The notes beneath the pieces are model-generated. The model saw only the letters and a program-made list of their open reading frames with translations, searched no databases and was not told where the DNA came from. The position numbers and the translations under genes were made by a program. This document shows, one piece after another, positions 46,593-56,910 of a stretch of 64,000 nt of DNA; within the stretch, counting starts at the first letter, position 1; each line of letters begins with the position of its first letter. Origin of the DNA: Periconia sp. R9002 (taxonomy: Eukaryota; Ascomycota; Dothideomycetes; Pleosporales; Periconiaceae); the NCBI GenBank assembly GCA_023627715.1, contig JAMAHW010000028.1:310001-374000 (forward strand). The letters are read 5' to 3'.

Positions 46593-47354
46593 AGTCTAGC
46601 CGCCTCGCGATGATCTGCCAAATATGGGAGATTTCTCTAGGAACCAGACAGCAGATTGCTAGGCGTTCAATACTGGTTGCTCGACGTTAATGGCCAGGGA
46701 TGTGCGTACTGATTGATATCTTTTAACTATGTGGTAACGATGTATCAGGGTGATGGTCGACAGGGTCGCTCGGTCAGTTGTTATAAACTAGGAATCGTAT
46801 AGTATTAGATTGCCATTGTATTTACATTTATCCATCCACAAGACAAATATAGAAGAGTCCCCATAATACAATCGCAAGATGCAAAAAAGAAGTGCTAAAT
46901 GGTTGCGGAGCTTGTACACGTAAAGCTAAAATCAAGTGGTTTCCATTCTTACCACTCTGCAAACGAACTGGTTGTGTTCTGTTTACCTGCTAGCGCTGTT
47001 ACGCATTATGGGATCTGTAGCATGGTACATCTCAGCATTCACGTCTAGCAGCGGCACCGTAGGTAGCAGTAAGCAACAACATGAACCGGGGAGGGTGTGC
47101 ATTATTTTCCTGCCCCTTGGCAATGGTTTGAATACATGGGAGTCAATAGGTAACATGAGTTACCCACATAGCTGCCTTGTCTATATGTATGTGTGCAGAT
47201 TGTAACCAGTTATGCATGATATTTCTACAGCCTACACTGACATACTTTATGAACAGTAGCAGGTAATTAAGAAAGGAAATAAGGATTTCGAGGACTTCGG
47301 TCCCACACCCATGCCAAGCCGAAAACACCCTATACCAGAGTTGCTGTATAGCAA
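46593..47354. other. Gene-free stretch
   Basis: No supported gene. It is the 3' side of PRPP synthetase (minus) and of the small gene (plus), which converge here. Confidence 0.5.
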
Positions 47355-48995
47355 CTAATTGTAATCAAAAAGCACGCTGATGCTCTCGCCGTGGTGTACA
47401 CGTCGGATTGCCTGCACTGCTGTCAGTCACTTTTTCAATGGGAGCAGTATTCGTGCACAGACGTACCTCAGCAAAGACCTTGCCCACGTCCAAAACTTCG
47501 AGTTTCGGACATCTCTTCTTGTGATCCTCTTGGGGCACGGTGTTTGTCACGACGACCTTATCCAATGCACTAGCGTTGATGCGGTCTATAGCGTCACCGC
47601 TCAAGATTCCGTGAGTGATGAGAGCTACTACATTTCTGGCGCCCTCTTTCTTCAACAGCTTTGCAGCTCGAGTAATGGTGTTGGAAGTATCAGCCAGATC
47701 GTCGATGAGGAAGCACTGTCGGTCCCTGACTTCTCCAACCAACATCATAGTCGCATTCTGTCGGTCGTTTATCTGGGTAGGACGACGCTCCTATAAGCAG
47801 TCAGCACAACTCATCCTCGCAATATCTTTCCAAGATTGACTAGCCTTGTGGATAAGCGCGAATGGCATGCCCAACGCATCTGCAATCGCCGTAGCTCTCT
47901 TTGCTCCTCCGGCATCTGGACTTACAATCACTGCGTGCTGGTGATTGGGGATCAATTGTATGTACTTCCGGAGCATATGGCGGCCGTAGAGATTATCCAC
48001 GGGGATGTCAAAGAAACCCTGATACTGAGGGTCATGAAGATCCATTGTGATAACGTGGTCCGCGCCCGCGCAAGTAAGAAGATCGGCAATAAGGGTACCC
48101 GCCTGCGCGACCCACTGCTTGTAGCCAGGCTGCGGTTCGAATGGCGGGAGTTTGATCGGGACTCTGGCATTGTGGTTGGAGCTATCCGCGCCGTTGGTGC
48201 CGTTCAATGCGAAATAACCGTTTTCGGATTTTTGGGAGTCAAGAGTATTGGAGCGCTTGATTGGGCTGATGGCATAGGCAGTGCCATTTCGATCCTGTGT
48301 GAGTTTGATGCGCTCCAGCTGCTTGTCCAAGGACGCGGTACCATTCGAGAGTCCTGCGCTCGCCTGCTGACCTGGATGTGGTGTCTGGGGCACACTTTCA
48401 AAGGTAAAGGTGCCCTGGCGACCGTGCGGCTGCGTGGGAACCTTGGCGAGAGGCGCGCCTATCTTATTGTAAGGAACGTCGCTCTGCCGAGAGTAAGGGA
48501 ACAAGGGGAGGACGGCGGTGACACGCTTTGCTGAAGCTGTTCGGCAGGCGGAGATGCAGATCAACTAGATTGCGGATTAGGAGGAGCCTTCAGACGTGTA
48601 CTCGCGAGCCTACCAGCTCCATCAAGTTGTCATTGACTTTTCCAGCGCCGCTCTGCACAATGAAGACATCCTTCCCGCGCACGGATTCTCCAATCTCAAC
48701 CCGGGTTTCACCAACAGCGAATTTGGAGAGCTTTGACGAGTAGTTAGCGGAGGGATGCGAGTTCTGAAGGGGCGGGAGGCTCACGAGTCTCTTGGCTGGA
48801 GGTATTCCCAGGTGGTCGCAAATTTGCTCTATGGACGATCAGAAAGACAGACAGATTATGGCGGGAAGGGTTGAGGTTTACGGGTCAATTGGGGGTGGCC
48901 TAGAGAAGAGAGGGATCAGATCAGCAACTCCAGTGTAAACATAGGGCGAAGTGCAACGTACTGCTGCCACCCAGGACGACAATATTGCGCACCAT
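47355..48995 (-). CDS. PRS1: Ribose-phosphate pyrophosphokinase (PRPP synthetase), Prs1-like
   Basis: Six exons on the minus strand: 48995-48962, 48899-48882, 48828-48614, 48564-47845, 47790-47467 and 47411-47355, giving 455 aa. Exon 2 is only 18 nt yet encodes the conserved HPQLT that follows GGSS. The fourth intron (47844-47791) has a GC donor (AAG/GCTAGT) and a normal CTGAC...TATAG end; no GT donor keeps the frame. Conserved blocks are FVIQSG-type [59 protein letters not shown], the PRPP-binding [14 protein letters not shown] and the C-terminal [11 protein letters not shown]. An insert of roughly 110 residues between FPYSRQ and the next core block ([10 protein letters not shown]) is typical of fungal Prs1-type subunits. 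The enzyme makes PRPP from ribose-5-phosphate and ATP for nucleotide, His and Trp synthesis. Confidence 0.93.
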
Positions 48996-50420
48996 TATGA
49001 GGGGAACGATGACGAGGGACGGTGGTGGGAATCGTCAACCAAGCTGAAGTGTGGCGGTGGGGCTGAGAGAGGTGAGGTAAAAGTCGAGATGAGGGATATT
49101 GATTGCAGCAGATTGCGCAGGGCAAGAGCGGATATCGCCTTTGGGGGCGTATGGGCTTGTTTTTCAACGATGGGGTGGCATGGTGGATGAATGAAGGTTG
49201 TAGCAGAAAATATGCGGTTGAAGATTTCTAGCGGGGACCCCGGGCCAAGGGTCGTCGCCTCGGCTGGGTTACCGTTTTGCGCAATCAAGCTACTTAAGCT
49301 TTTGCATGCAGCACGACATACCTGCAGTATAGCTTCCCACCCACCTTTAAATCATTACATGTACATACATTTACACGCCTAATTACTTCATGGACACCCC
49401 TTACTATTACCTTTGATGAGGATTCGTCTTCTCGTGGCTCTTTGTTCTTTCTTGGCGTTCCGCTCTTTTACCGGGACCACTATTTCAGCACAAAAGCTAC
49501 CTGATATCCACAAACCTGCACGTAATCCATTCTATAATATGCAATATCATGTGTCAGAGTGTTCTCTCACATACTTGTTACACCTGCATATGTGTGGCCA
49601 AGGGGGAAAAACCAGCTACTAGTCTGCTCTCATCACCGAGATGATCTGCAGTATGGAGAGGAAACTTGGGCAGAAAACGGATTGATCGTGCCGGTAATGC
49701 TGATAATGACCTATATCGGACTTGAAAAGAAAATAAGATAGATGAAATATCGAACAACTTTGTGAAAGTGGCTTATTTCTGGTCTCCTCGGCTTAGCGAT
49801 GAATACCGTCGCGGGTTTGTCGAGGATAGATTGTAAATATATGAGCATTGCTACTATGTTTGCACTGAGGTAATAAAGAATTCCTAGATTGTCTTGTGAA
49901 GACTATAGCTACTGTTAAATGGTGAGGAAACGTTTGCAGGTACTAATCAATTAGCATACGCTACATTTATATGCACAGTTGCTCATACAACTGTTAGATT
50001 GACGTTGTATGACATACATTAGTATTTCACTCGAAAACCAGATCCATTTGGTTGTCTTTCGTCATTTTATTGTGCTTCTGTATCTGTGGTACGCGTTACT
50101 GTTGCGTCTTTGTCCTGAACAACGGTACAGTGAACATACTAGTCACACAATTTCAGTTTCGACAATCACTTCATTTTGTCCTTCTACATTTGAAAAAAGA
50201 GCCACATTTCATTTCATAAACTGTTTCAGGATGGGAGGTACGTAAAATAACGTGACAATTGATTCAACATACGTCTGGCAAACTTGATGCTAAGATACAC
50301 TTGGTTAGCGTGTTTCCGTTTCCGGTCACGACATCATGCAACAGGACTAGCCAAACCCGCCGGTGGAGCCCCTTCAACAATTCAAAGACAACACATTGAC
50401 TTCTCCTCAAGAAAAATCGA
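48996..50420. promoter_or_regulatory. Divergent intergenic region between PRS and the DUF1365 gene
   Basis: No supported gene. It must hold both promoters. Sequence is GC-balanced near PRS and AT-rich towards the DUF1365 gene. I see no clear motif array. Confidence 0.5.
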
Positions 50421-52582
50421 ATGCTCTCCATGGAGGATGAGAGACTGAGCGGTGAAGGATCGGTTCATTCTCTTTTGCTCCTATCAAGTTTCTCTGTGTT
50501 CTGCATGGTCTTTTCTACGCATACATGGCCTGGGCTCGTGGGTTGGGTGATAATTGGAAGTCTCAGGGTGGGTTATCGGGACCGGAAGGTCTTTTGGGAT
50601 TGCATCTTTTTGGGGACTCTATGTGCTTTGGGAAAAAAAGATGATTTATTGGATTTGCTTAGAGTCACACAGGTTATGTCTGCGTCCCGCATCACTTTGG
50701 GATTGGCGATAAGTGCGCTTGTCATTGTGGTGTCGATTGTGACTTTTGGATTAAGTTTCAATGGGAAAAGAGAGAGCAACTTGAAAGATCAGGCCGGTGA
50801 GGGAGAAGTGGAAGGTATTCGAAAATGGAGTTTGGAGCACCCACAGCCTCTCATTTTCCCGAGTCGGACCACACATACACGATTCTTTCCACAAAAGCAT
50901 TCCTTTGGGTATAACTATCTGCTTTGTGGATATCCTATCGTTCCAACAGGCACTACAATGGAAGGCAAAGGCATCAGTGATGGTAAGGATCGGAACCTCG
51001 GATTTCAATGGCTTCCTGTGAGAGCCAAAGACTACCTGAAGCGTGGACAAGACTTGCTGGGGTTTTACGATAAGCTACAATCATTCTTGAGGGAAAGGGT
51101 ACGTATTATTTTCCGTTTGAGAATAGTTCTTGCGTGTAAAAGCCTACTAATCGGAGCAGGGCGTAGAAGACATCGAATGGTCTTATGCATACCTTGTCAC
51201 AGCTCCACGTCTCTTCGAATATGCTTTCAACCCTGTGTCGTTTTGGTACATCTATAACACGAACCACGATCTCATTAAAATGATCCTAGAGGTCAATAAT
51301 ACCTTTGACGAGCGTCGTATTTATCTACTGGACGGAGCGGACTCATCCGCCTCGCTCGATTCGACGAAGACGAATTTCACAGACATATGGAAAAAGGACT
51401 TCCACGTTTCGCCTTTCAATTCCCGGAAGGGCTCATACGCTTTGAAAGCACTTAATCCTTTTCCATCGCCAAGCTGTGAGGAACCAAAAATCGACAACAC
51501 GATTACGCTGAATTCCTCAAAGAATCACGCGAAAATCGTGGCACGAGTGTACGCCACTGGAAAACCTTTGAGTATGAGGGACATGGACTGGGTAAATATT
51601 GTTCGCTTTGCCGGCAGATGGTGGTGGACAGGCCTGGCTACCTTTCCGCGCATCATCAAGGAAGCATACAAGCTATATTTTCGACGAAGTCTCCGTGTTT
51701 GGTTTCGTCCCGAAGTTGTAGATACAAGCATAGGGCGCATGCCAACCGCTATTGAGAGGTGAGGAAAGAGTGTTTTGGAAATTGCTCACGTCGCTCACAT
51801 TGGCCAGGGCATTAGAATGTGTGTTCCGGGATTACTTGAAACATCTTGTTCAAAACTCGCACGAGCCGATGGAGCTGGATTACGAACCTGCCATCCCAGA
51901 CAAGCCAGCAATGGTGGCTGTACCAACCCACCGTTCAGGTCAAAGTGTAGAGCTCGCGAGGCTGCATGTGCGGATCACGACTCCGGCGTTTTACTCTCGC
52001 TTGGTACATTATGCATATACGGCAGAGGCATTCGACCGAGAACATACGTTTACCGACGAGAAGAATCGAACCGCTTGGATATCTCGTCCAGAACTTCTTG
52101 TTAGATTACTGCCAAAAGGATCTTCCACTGAAGACACCCGTAGTGGTACACTTGGAATAAGAGGTTATTTTGATGAACTTCGATGGGAATTGCTGAGAAA
52201 GCTGAGATGTCCACCTCCTGAGCCTGCCTATCCCCTTTCACCAAAAAGTTTCAATTCGACTATAGATGATATTCGAGCGTGGCCGTATTCGGACATGGAT
52301 CGCTTTGTAAGAGAAGGTAGCGAGTACGCGGGAGCATACAGGAGGATAGTCACAAAGCTTTTCCTGGCTCAGCGGTTTTGCCTTGGTTTCACGGCTGCTG
52401 TAGATTTTATCGACTTCATTTCGAGACTTGCGCTCTGTTGGATCGGCTATAGAAGCCTTGCTGTATGGGAAGCGGATTGCGACAGGCAACGCAATTCATG
52501 TACATGGCGGATGGACACATTAAGCCGAGTGCTTGGTATATGTGCATGCCACATTTACGGACTGCTTAAAGGTTACAGATGA
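50421..52582 (+). CDS. DUF1365 family membrane-associated protein
   Basis: Exons 50421-51098, 51160-51758 and 51808-52582, with introns of 61 and 49 nt, give 683 aa. The N-terminal 115 residues are hydrophobic, with likely membrane segments near 17-50 and 91-113. The DUF1365 signature HTRFFPQKHSFGYNY lies at 152-166, followed by FEYAFNPVSFWYIYN, DERRIYLL, FHVSPFNSRKGSY and MDWVNIVRFAGRWWWTG, all family blocks. In bacteria DUF1365 genes commonly sit beside cyclopropane-fatty-acid synthases and flavin amine oxidases, hinting at lipid modification; no such neighbour is present here. The C-terminal 250 residues include RDYLKHLVQNS, expected of fungal members. Biochemical function is unknown. A second ATG at 50430 is an alternative start. 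Confidence 0.85.
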
Positions 52583-53699
52583 ATACAACAAATAGCCTCT
52601 GGACTGTTGACCTTTTCACATGCGGCGAGTTTCGCATTCATTGCAATTGATTAAGCAGTGCCTTTGGGGGTGTTAGAGATGCAGATGCCAAGGTCCCATA
52701 ATCAGTATCGCTCTAGCCGTTATCGATAACCGAGGTCCGCTCGCAGATCATCACAAGTCAAACCACGCACGCTCGACAAACAAAGAAAGCAAGTTCACGG
52801 TAAGTTACAGGAGAATGCGAGCGCTCACTCTTCACATGCTTGGAATTGATCAGCCTTGTGGGTTAGGATATTGACGGCAAAAGTTTCTAACACATGTGAA
52901 GAAGGCATCCACTAGTCAGAAAGGAAAGTCTTGCGGGCGGTGCTGTACACACACACATCTGAAGAGAGCTTTCAAAGAGATACCCACGCGATCACGGAAG
53001 CTACGGAGGTTGAAAAGGATGTGCTCGAAGATATGAATTGGCGGGCTTCTTGTAAAATTCTCAATTTCGTGGTACAACGTCATGCCGTTGGAGTCTTCCC
53101 CTCCCCCAATGCGGATCTGCACCAAGCTCCCATGACGCGCGCGCCGTCCTTTGGGCCGAGACATCTTCGTCGACGAGCCATCACCGAGGGACATGGATGA
53201 GATGGGTCATGTTCAGCATCATTTGCTCGGCCAAATGGTATCGCCTTACCGATCACTCCCGAGGCCACACTAGCTTTCTGAGGAACAGCGGAGCCCACCA
53301 ACGTGGAGTAGTTCGCTCTGGGGTCGGCCACCACTTTCAGCTGTTAACCAAGTTGGCTTTGAGGATGCAGCACAGCTTCCAATTCGTCGCCATGATGCAC
53401 CATCCTTATGATGGCTTGGCCTATGCCCGTTTTCTTGAAACTTTGGTCCGCCAGAGCGACCCTGTGCACTTTTCATTGGCGCTGTCTCATCCGAGGTTCT
53501 ATCCCCAAGTCTTGTCTGTGTCATCAATTTGTCAAAGAAAACCTCTAAAGCTCCCCGTCTCCGCTCGTGGTTTGTTTTCCTGTTCCTTCTTTCTCTATCT
53601 TTCAAAAGTAGTCCGAATTGCTCTAGTTGGAACTAGCTATACTTCCTGCATTGCTTGATTGTACATTCCGAGCATCTATATATACACATTCTTGCCACC
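52583..53699. other. Intergenic region upstream of isocitrate lyase
   Basis: No supported gene. The part from about 52920 to 53600 is GC-richer with long overlapping open frames on both strands. One minus-strand frame (53164-52916) reads MSRPKGRRARHGSLVQIRIGG, but no family is recognised. It may be promoter DNA, an undetected gene or a remnant. Confidence 0.35.
53303..53323 (+). promoter_or_regulatory. Paired CreA-like sites upstream of isocitrate lyase
   Basis: GTGGAG at 53303-53308 and CTGGGG at 53318-53323 both fit SYGGRG, the core bound by the carbon-catabolite repressor CreA/Mig1. They lie about 380-400 bp before the ATG of a gene expected to be glucose-repressed. Six-base degenerate sites are common, so support is weak. 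Confidence 0.3.
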
Positions 53700-55520
53700 A
53701 TGGCCAACATTGACGCCGAGGAAAGACAGTACCAGCAGGAAGTCGAGGATGTAAAGAAGTGGTGGAGTGATGAGCGGTGGAGATTCACAAGAAGGCCATT
53801 CACAGCCGAGCAGATTGTGCAAAAGAGGGGGTCGCTGAAGCTCACATATCCCAGCAATGCGCAGGCGAAGAAGATGTGGAATATCGTGGAGCAAAGGTTC
53901 AAGGTAATAAATACCTTCGAAAAACATACGCCTGGTACTTTACTGACTTAGACGATAGAATCGCGATGCGAGCTTTACCTATGGGTGCCTCGATCCTGTC
54001 ATGATCACTCAGATGGCCAAGTATCTGGACACTGTCTATGTTTCCGGCTGGCAATGCTCGTCGACTGCTTCTACAACAGATGAACCCGGACCCGATCTGG
54101 CTGACTACCCAATGGTAATGTTGGTTCCCTCACCATCGACCTGTTTTCTAACCATCAATAGACAACTGTCCCTAATAAGGTGCAACATTTGTTCATGGCA
54201 CAGCTCTTCCATGACCGAAAGCAACGAGAAGAACGTCTATCGACCGAGAAATCGAAACGCGCGAGTCTCGCGAATGTTGACTATTTGCGGCCGATCATCG
54301 CCGACGCAGACACGGGTCATGGAGGTCTCACCGCTATCATGAAGCTTACGAAGCTATTCATCGAGAAGGGTGCTGCTGGCATCCACATCGAGGACCAGGC
54401 GCCAGGAACCAAGAAGTGTGGACATATGGCTGGAAAGGTGCTGGTACCCATCAGTGAGCACATCAATCGCTTAGTCGCCATCAGAGCACAAGCAGATATT
54501 ATGGGTAAGTGAAGCCAAAAGGCCCTGTACAATATCCATGTACTGACGAAACTCAAGGCGTTGACCTCCTGGCTGTTGCGCGCACCGACTCCGAAGCGGC
54601 CACCCTTATAACTTCCACCATTGACCCTCGAGATCATCACTACATTCAAGGCAGCACAAATCCCGCTCTGCAACCTCTTAATGAACTGATGTATGCGGCG
54701 GAGCAATCGGGCAAATCTGGCCCCGAACTTCAGGCCATCGAAGATGCTTGGACCAAGGAAGCTCACCTCAAGCTTTTCCACGAGGCGGTCATCGATACCA
54801 TCAATGCGGGCGTGCACGTCAATAAGGAGGGTATGATCGCTGAGTTTCTCGAAAAGAGCAAAGGAAAGAGCAATGCGGAGGCGCGAGCAATCGCGAAAGG
54901 TATTACGGGAGTTGACATCTACTTCGACTGGGAAGCTGCCAGGACTCGCGAGGGCTACTACAGGTATCAAGGTGGATGTCAATGCGCCATCAATCGTGCT
55001 GTCGCATACGCCCCGTACGCTGATATGATCTGGATGGAGTCCAAACTGCCTGATTATGCTCAAGCTAAGGAGTTCGCGGAAGGCGTGCACGCCGTGTGGC
55101 CAGAGCAAAAGTATTTTTCCCTCCCAAGTTCCAACTGTTCAATCATCTAACAAGCCTATCAGACTCGCATACAACCTCTCTCCTTCCTTCAACTGGAAGG
55201 CCGCCATGCCGCGCGACGAGCAGGAAACATACATCAAACGTCTTGGTCAGCTAGGCTACTGCTGGCAATTCATTACGCTCGCGGGTCTGCACCAAACCGC
55301 GCTTATGGCTGATACCTTCAGCAAGGCATATGCCAAACAAGGAATGCGTGCTTATGGCGAAATCATTCAAGAACCGGAAGCTGATAATAAGGTCGACGTG
55401 CTGACGCATCAGAAATGGAGCGGTGCAAACTATGTCGACAACCTGCTGAAGATGGTTACAGGCGGTGTCAGTTCGACTTCGGCCATGGGCAAAGGCGTCA
55501 CGGAAGATCAATTCAAGTAG
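53700..55520 (+). CDS. acuD: Isocitrate lyase (glyoxylate cycle)
   Basis: Five exons, 53700-53903, 53959-54114, 54162-54504, 54558-55110 and 55163-55520, with four introns of 47-55 nt, give 537 aa, matching the usual fungal length. The ATG has an ideal context (caccATGg). Key blocks are [27 protein letters not shown], the active-site signature [10 protein letters not shown] with Cys206, [30 protein letters not shown] and [11 protein letters not shown]. The enzyme splits isocitrate to glyoxylate and succinate for growth on acetate or fatty acids, and is needed by many plant pathogens early in infection. The C-terminus DQFK is not a PTS1 signal, so import into peroxisomes, if any, would need another route. 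Possible CreA sites lie upstream. Confidence 0.96.
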
Positions 55521-56340
55521 GATGCACATCATATAAGATGAAGAGAAAGGAGTGAGTGTGTAGAAACGAATCCTTCTGTGACCCAGGTGTCTTCAGGGAA
55601 GGATATATCGATAACGGTAGCAATGAATGACGAATAACTCCTGTTCTGCGCATGACCAACCCTCGACATGTACGTTGTAAGCTCCCCTCGAGTATATATG
55701 CATATAATTATGAATAAGCACTCTGTTTTGGAATCAGAAAACTGTCTTCACCGCTGCGCACCGCATTGTTCGAGAGGAAACCAATGAAAACTGCGCCACA
55801 TTGACTCGTACATAATATACTGCCTACACGAACGCCCCTTGCAGGTCAGTCAGCTCGGCGTAGTGTGGATGACTAGAACAAGTAGAGAGGCTGAATGCAC
55901 GCACAAGCTTACCTTGGTCCTAAAATGGCGAAGTGAAATATTCAATGAAAATAGAAACAGTTTGTTACTCTTGCCTTTTACAGATCAATACACCATATCA
56001 TCATTAGGCCGATTCGGCAGACGAACTGCTCGCGACAACATTGGAATCATTGCGACCTCCGGAACGACGACGCCCAAAAGTGAAATTGAAGATATGAATA
56101 TTGTAATATCATTAAGATGACGAAAGCATCGTTTTTGGCGCGTAAAATACAGGGTCCGAGAGCATACGCGTGATGGCTTTAGAGGTGCCTGGTAGTGGCT
56201 GTGCAGGAGCTGAGTGGAGGCTTATGTGCTTGCTCAATGCTTATCCATCACCATACATATACAAGCAATACGCTGCCAATTTTCAGAAACGTAAAGCACT
56301 CATCAATCTCCATACACCAACAAAAAACGCGGAACCAACC
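55521..56340. other. Gene-free stretch
   Basis: No firm gene. The frame of the next gene is open back to an ATG at 56173, so part of this DNA could be coding or 5' leader. Confidence 0.5.
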
Positions 56341-56910
56341 ATGCAAGGAGCCTTGGAAATCGTTGAGACGGCCGAAGCGCGCCACGAACCAGAAGTAACA
56401 ACTACCACCGACAACACGATGGACTCGAGCGAAGCACCACGCAACCATCCAACAACACCACTAAACACCACGCCACAACCAGAACCCTACACCGTCTCAG
56501 ACCTCCAAACCAACCCCAAAGACCCTCTTTACACCGAAATCAACATTCCGCTCCCTCACCTGCAAAAAACACACTCATCGTCTTACTCGACACTGCGCAA
56601 CCGCGCGCACAGCTTACATCCTTCGTTCAAACCATTCCACCGCCGCGGATCGTCCAGCGACTCAAATACATCGGCACAAGGCAACACGGCACCTAGACGC
56701 TCCCACGAAGTGCCTGTAGTTAAGAGCAGAGAAGTCGCAGCTGCCATGGATCTGAGGAAGCGGCATAGGCGGAGCAGGACGGTGGATGCGCTGGCTGTTG
56801 TTCCTGCCGTGTTGTTTTTGAGGGCTGAGCTTTTCACGCCAATGAGGGAGGTAGAAGAGGAGGGTACGAAGAGTAGGACGGAAATTAATTGGGAGAATGG
56901 GATGATTTGA
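56341..56910 (+). CDS. Small hypothetical Ser/basic-rich protein
   Basis: The frame encodes 189 aa from the ATG at 56341 (aaccATGc context), with an in-frame alternative at 56173 that would add 56 residues of less protein-like sequence. The N-terminal half is acidic/Thr-rich (ETAEARHEPEVTTTTDNTMDSS) and Pro-rich. The middle is Ser/Arg/His-rich (YSTLRNRAHSLHPSFKPFHRRGSSS). The C-terminal part (SREVAAAMDLRKRHRRSRT, VVPAVLFLRAELFTP) may form helices. No signal peptide, membrane segment or named domain is seen. Base composition and length favour a real gene over chance, but I recognise no family. Possible phosphorylation targets (RRGSSS, RRS) are only patterns. Confidence 0.5.
   Translation: MQGALEIVETAEARHEPEVTTTTDNTMDSSEAPRNHPTTPLNTTPQPEPYTVSDLQTNPKDPLYTEINIPLPHLQKTHSSSYSTLRNRAHSLHPSFKPFHRRGSSSDSNTSAQGNTAPRRSHEVPVVKSREVAAAMDLRKRHRRSRTVDALAVVPAVLFLRAELFTPMREVEEEGTKSRTEINWENGMI

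Noticed and set aside
53677..53684. TATATATA just before the isocitrate lyase ATG
   Set aside because: Only 16 bp from the start codon, too close to act as a TATA box for a transcript that includes this ATG.
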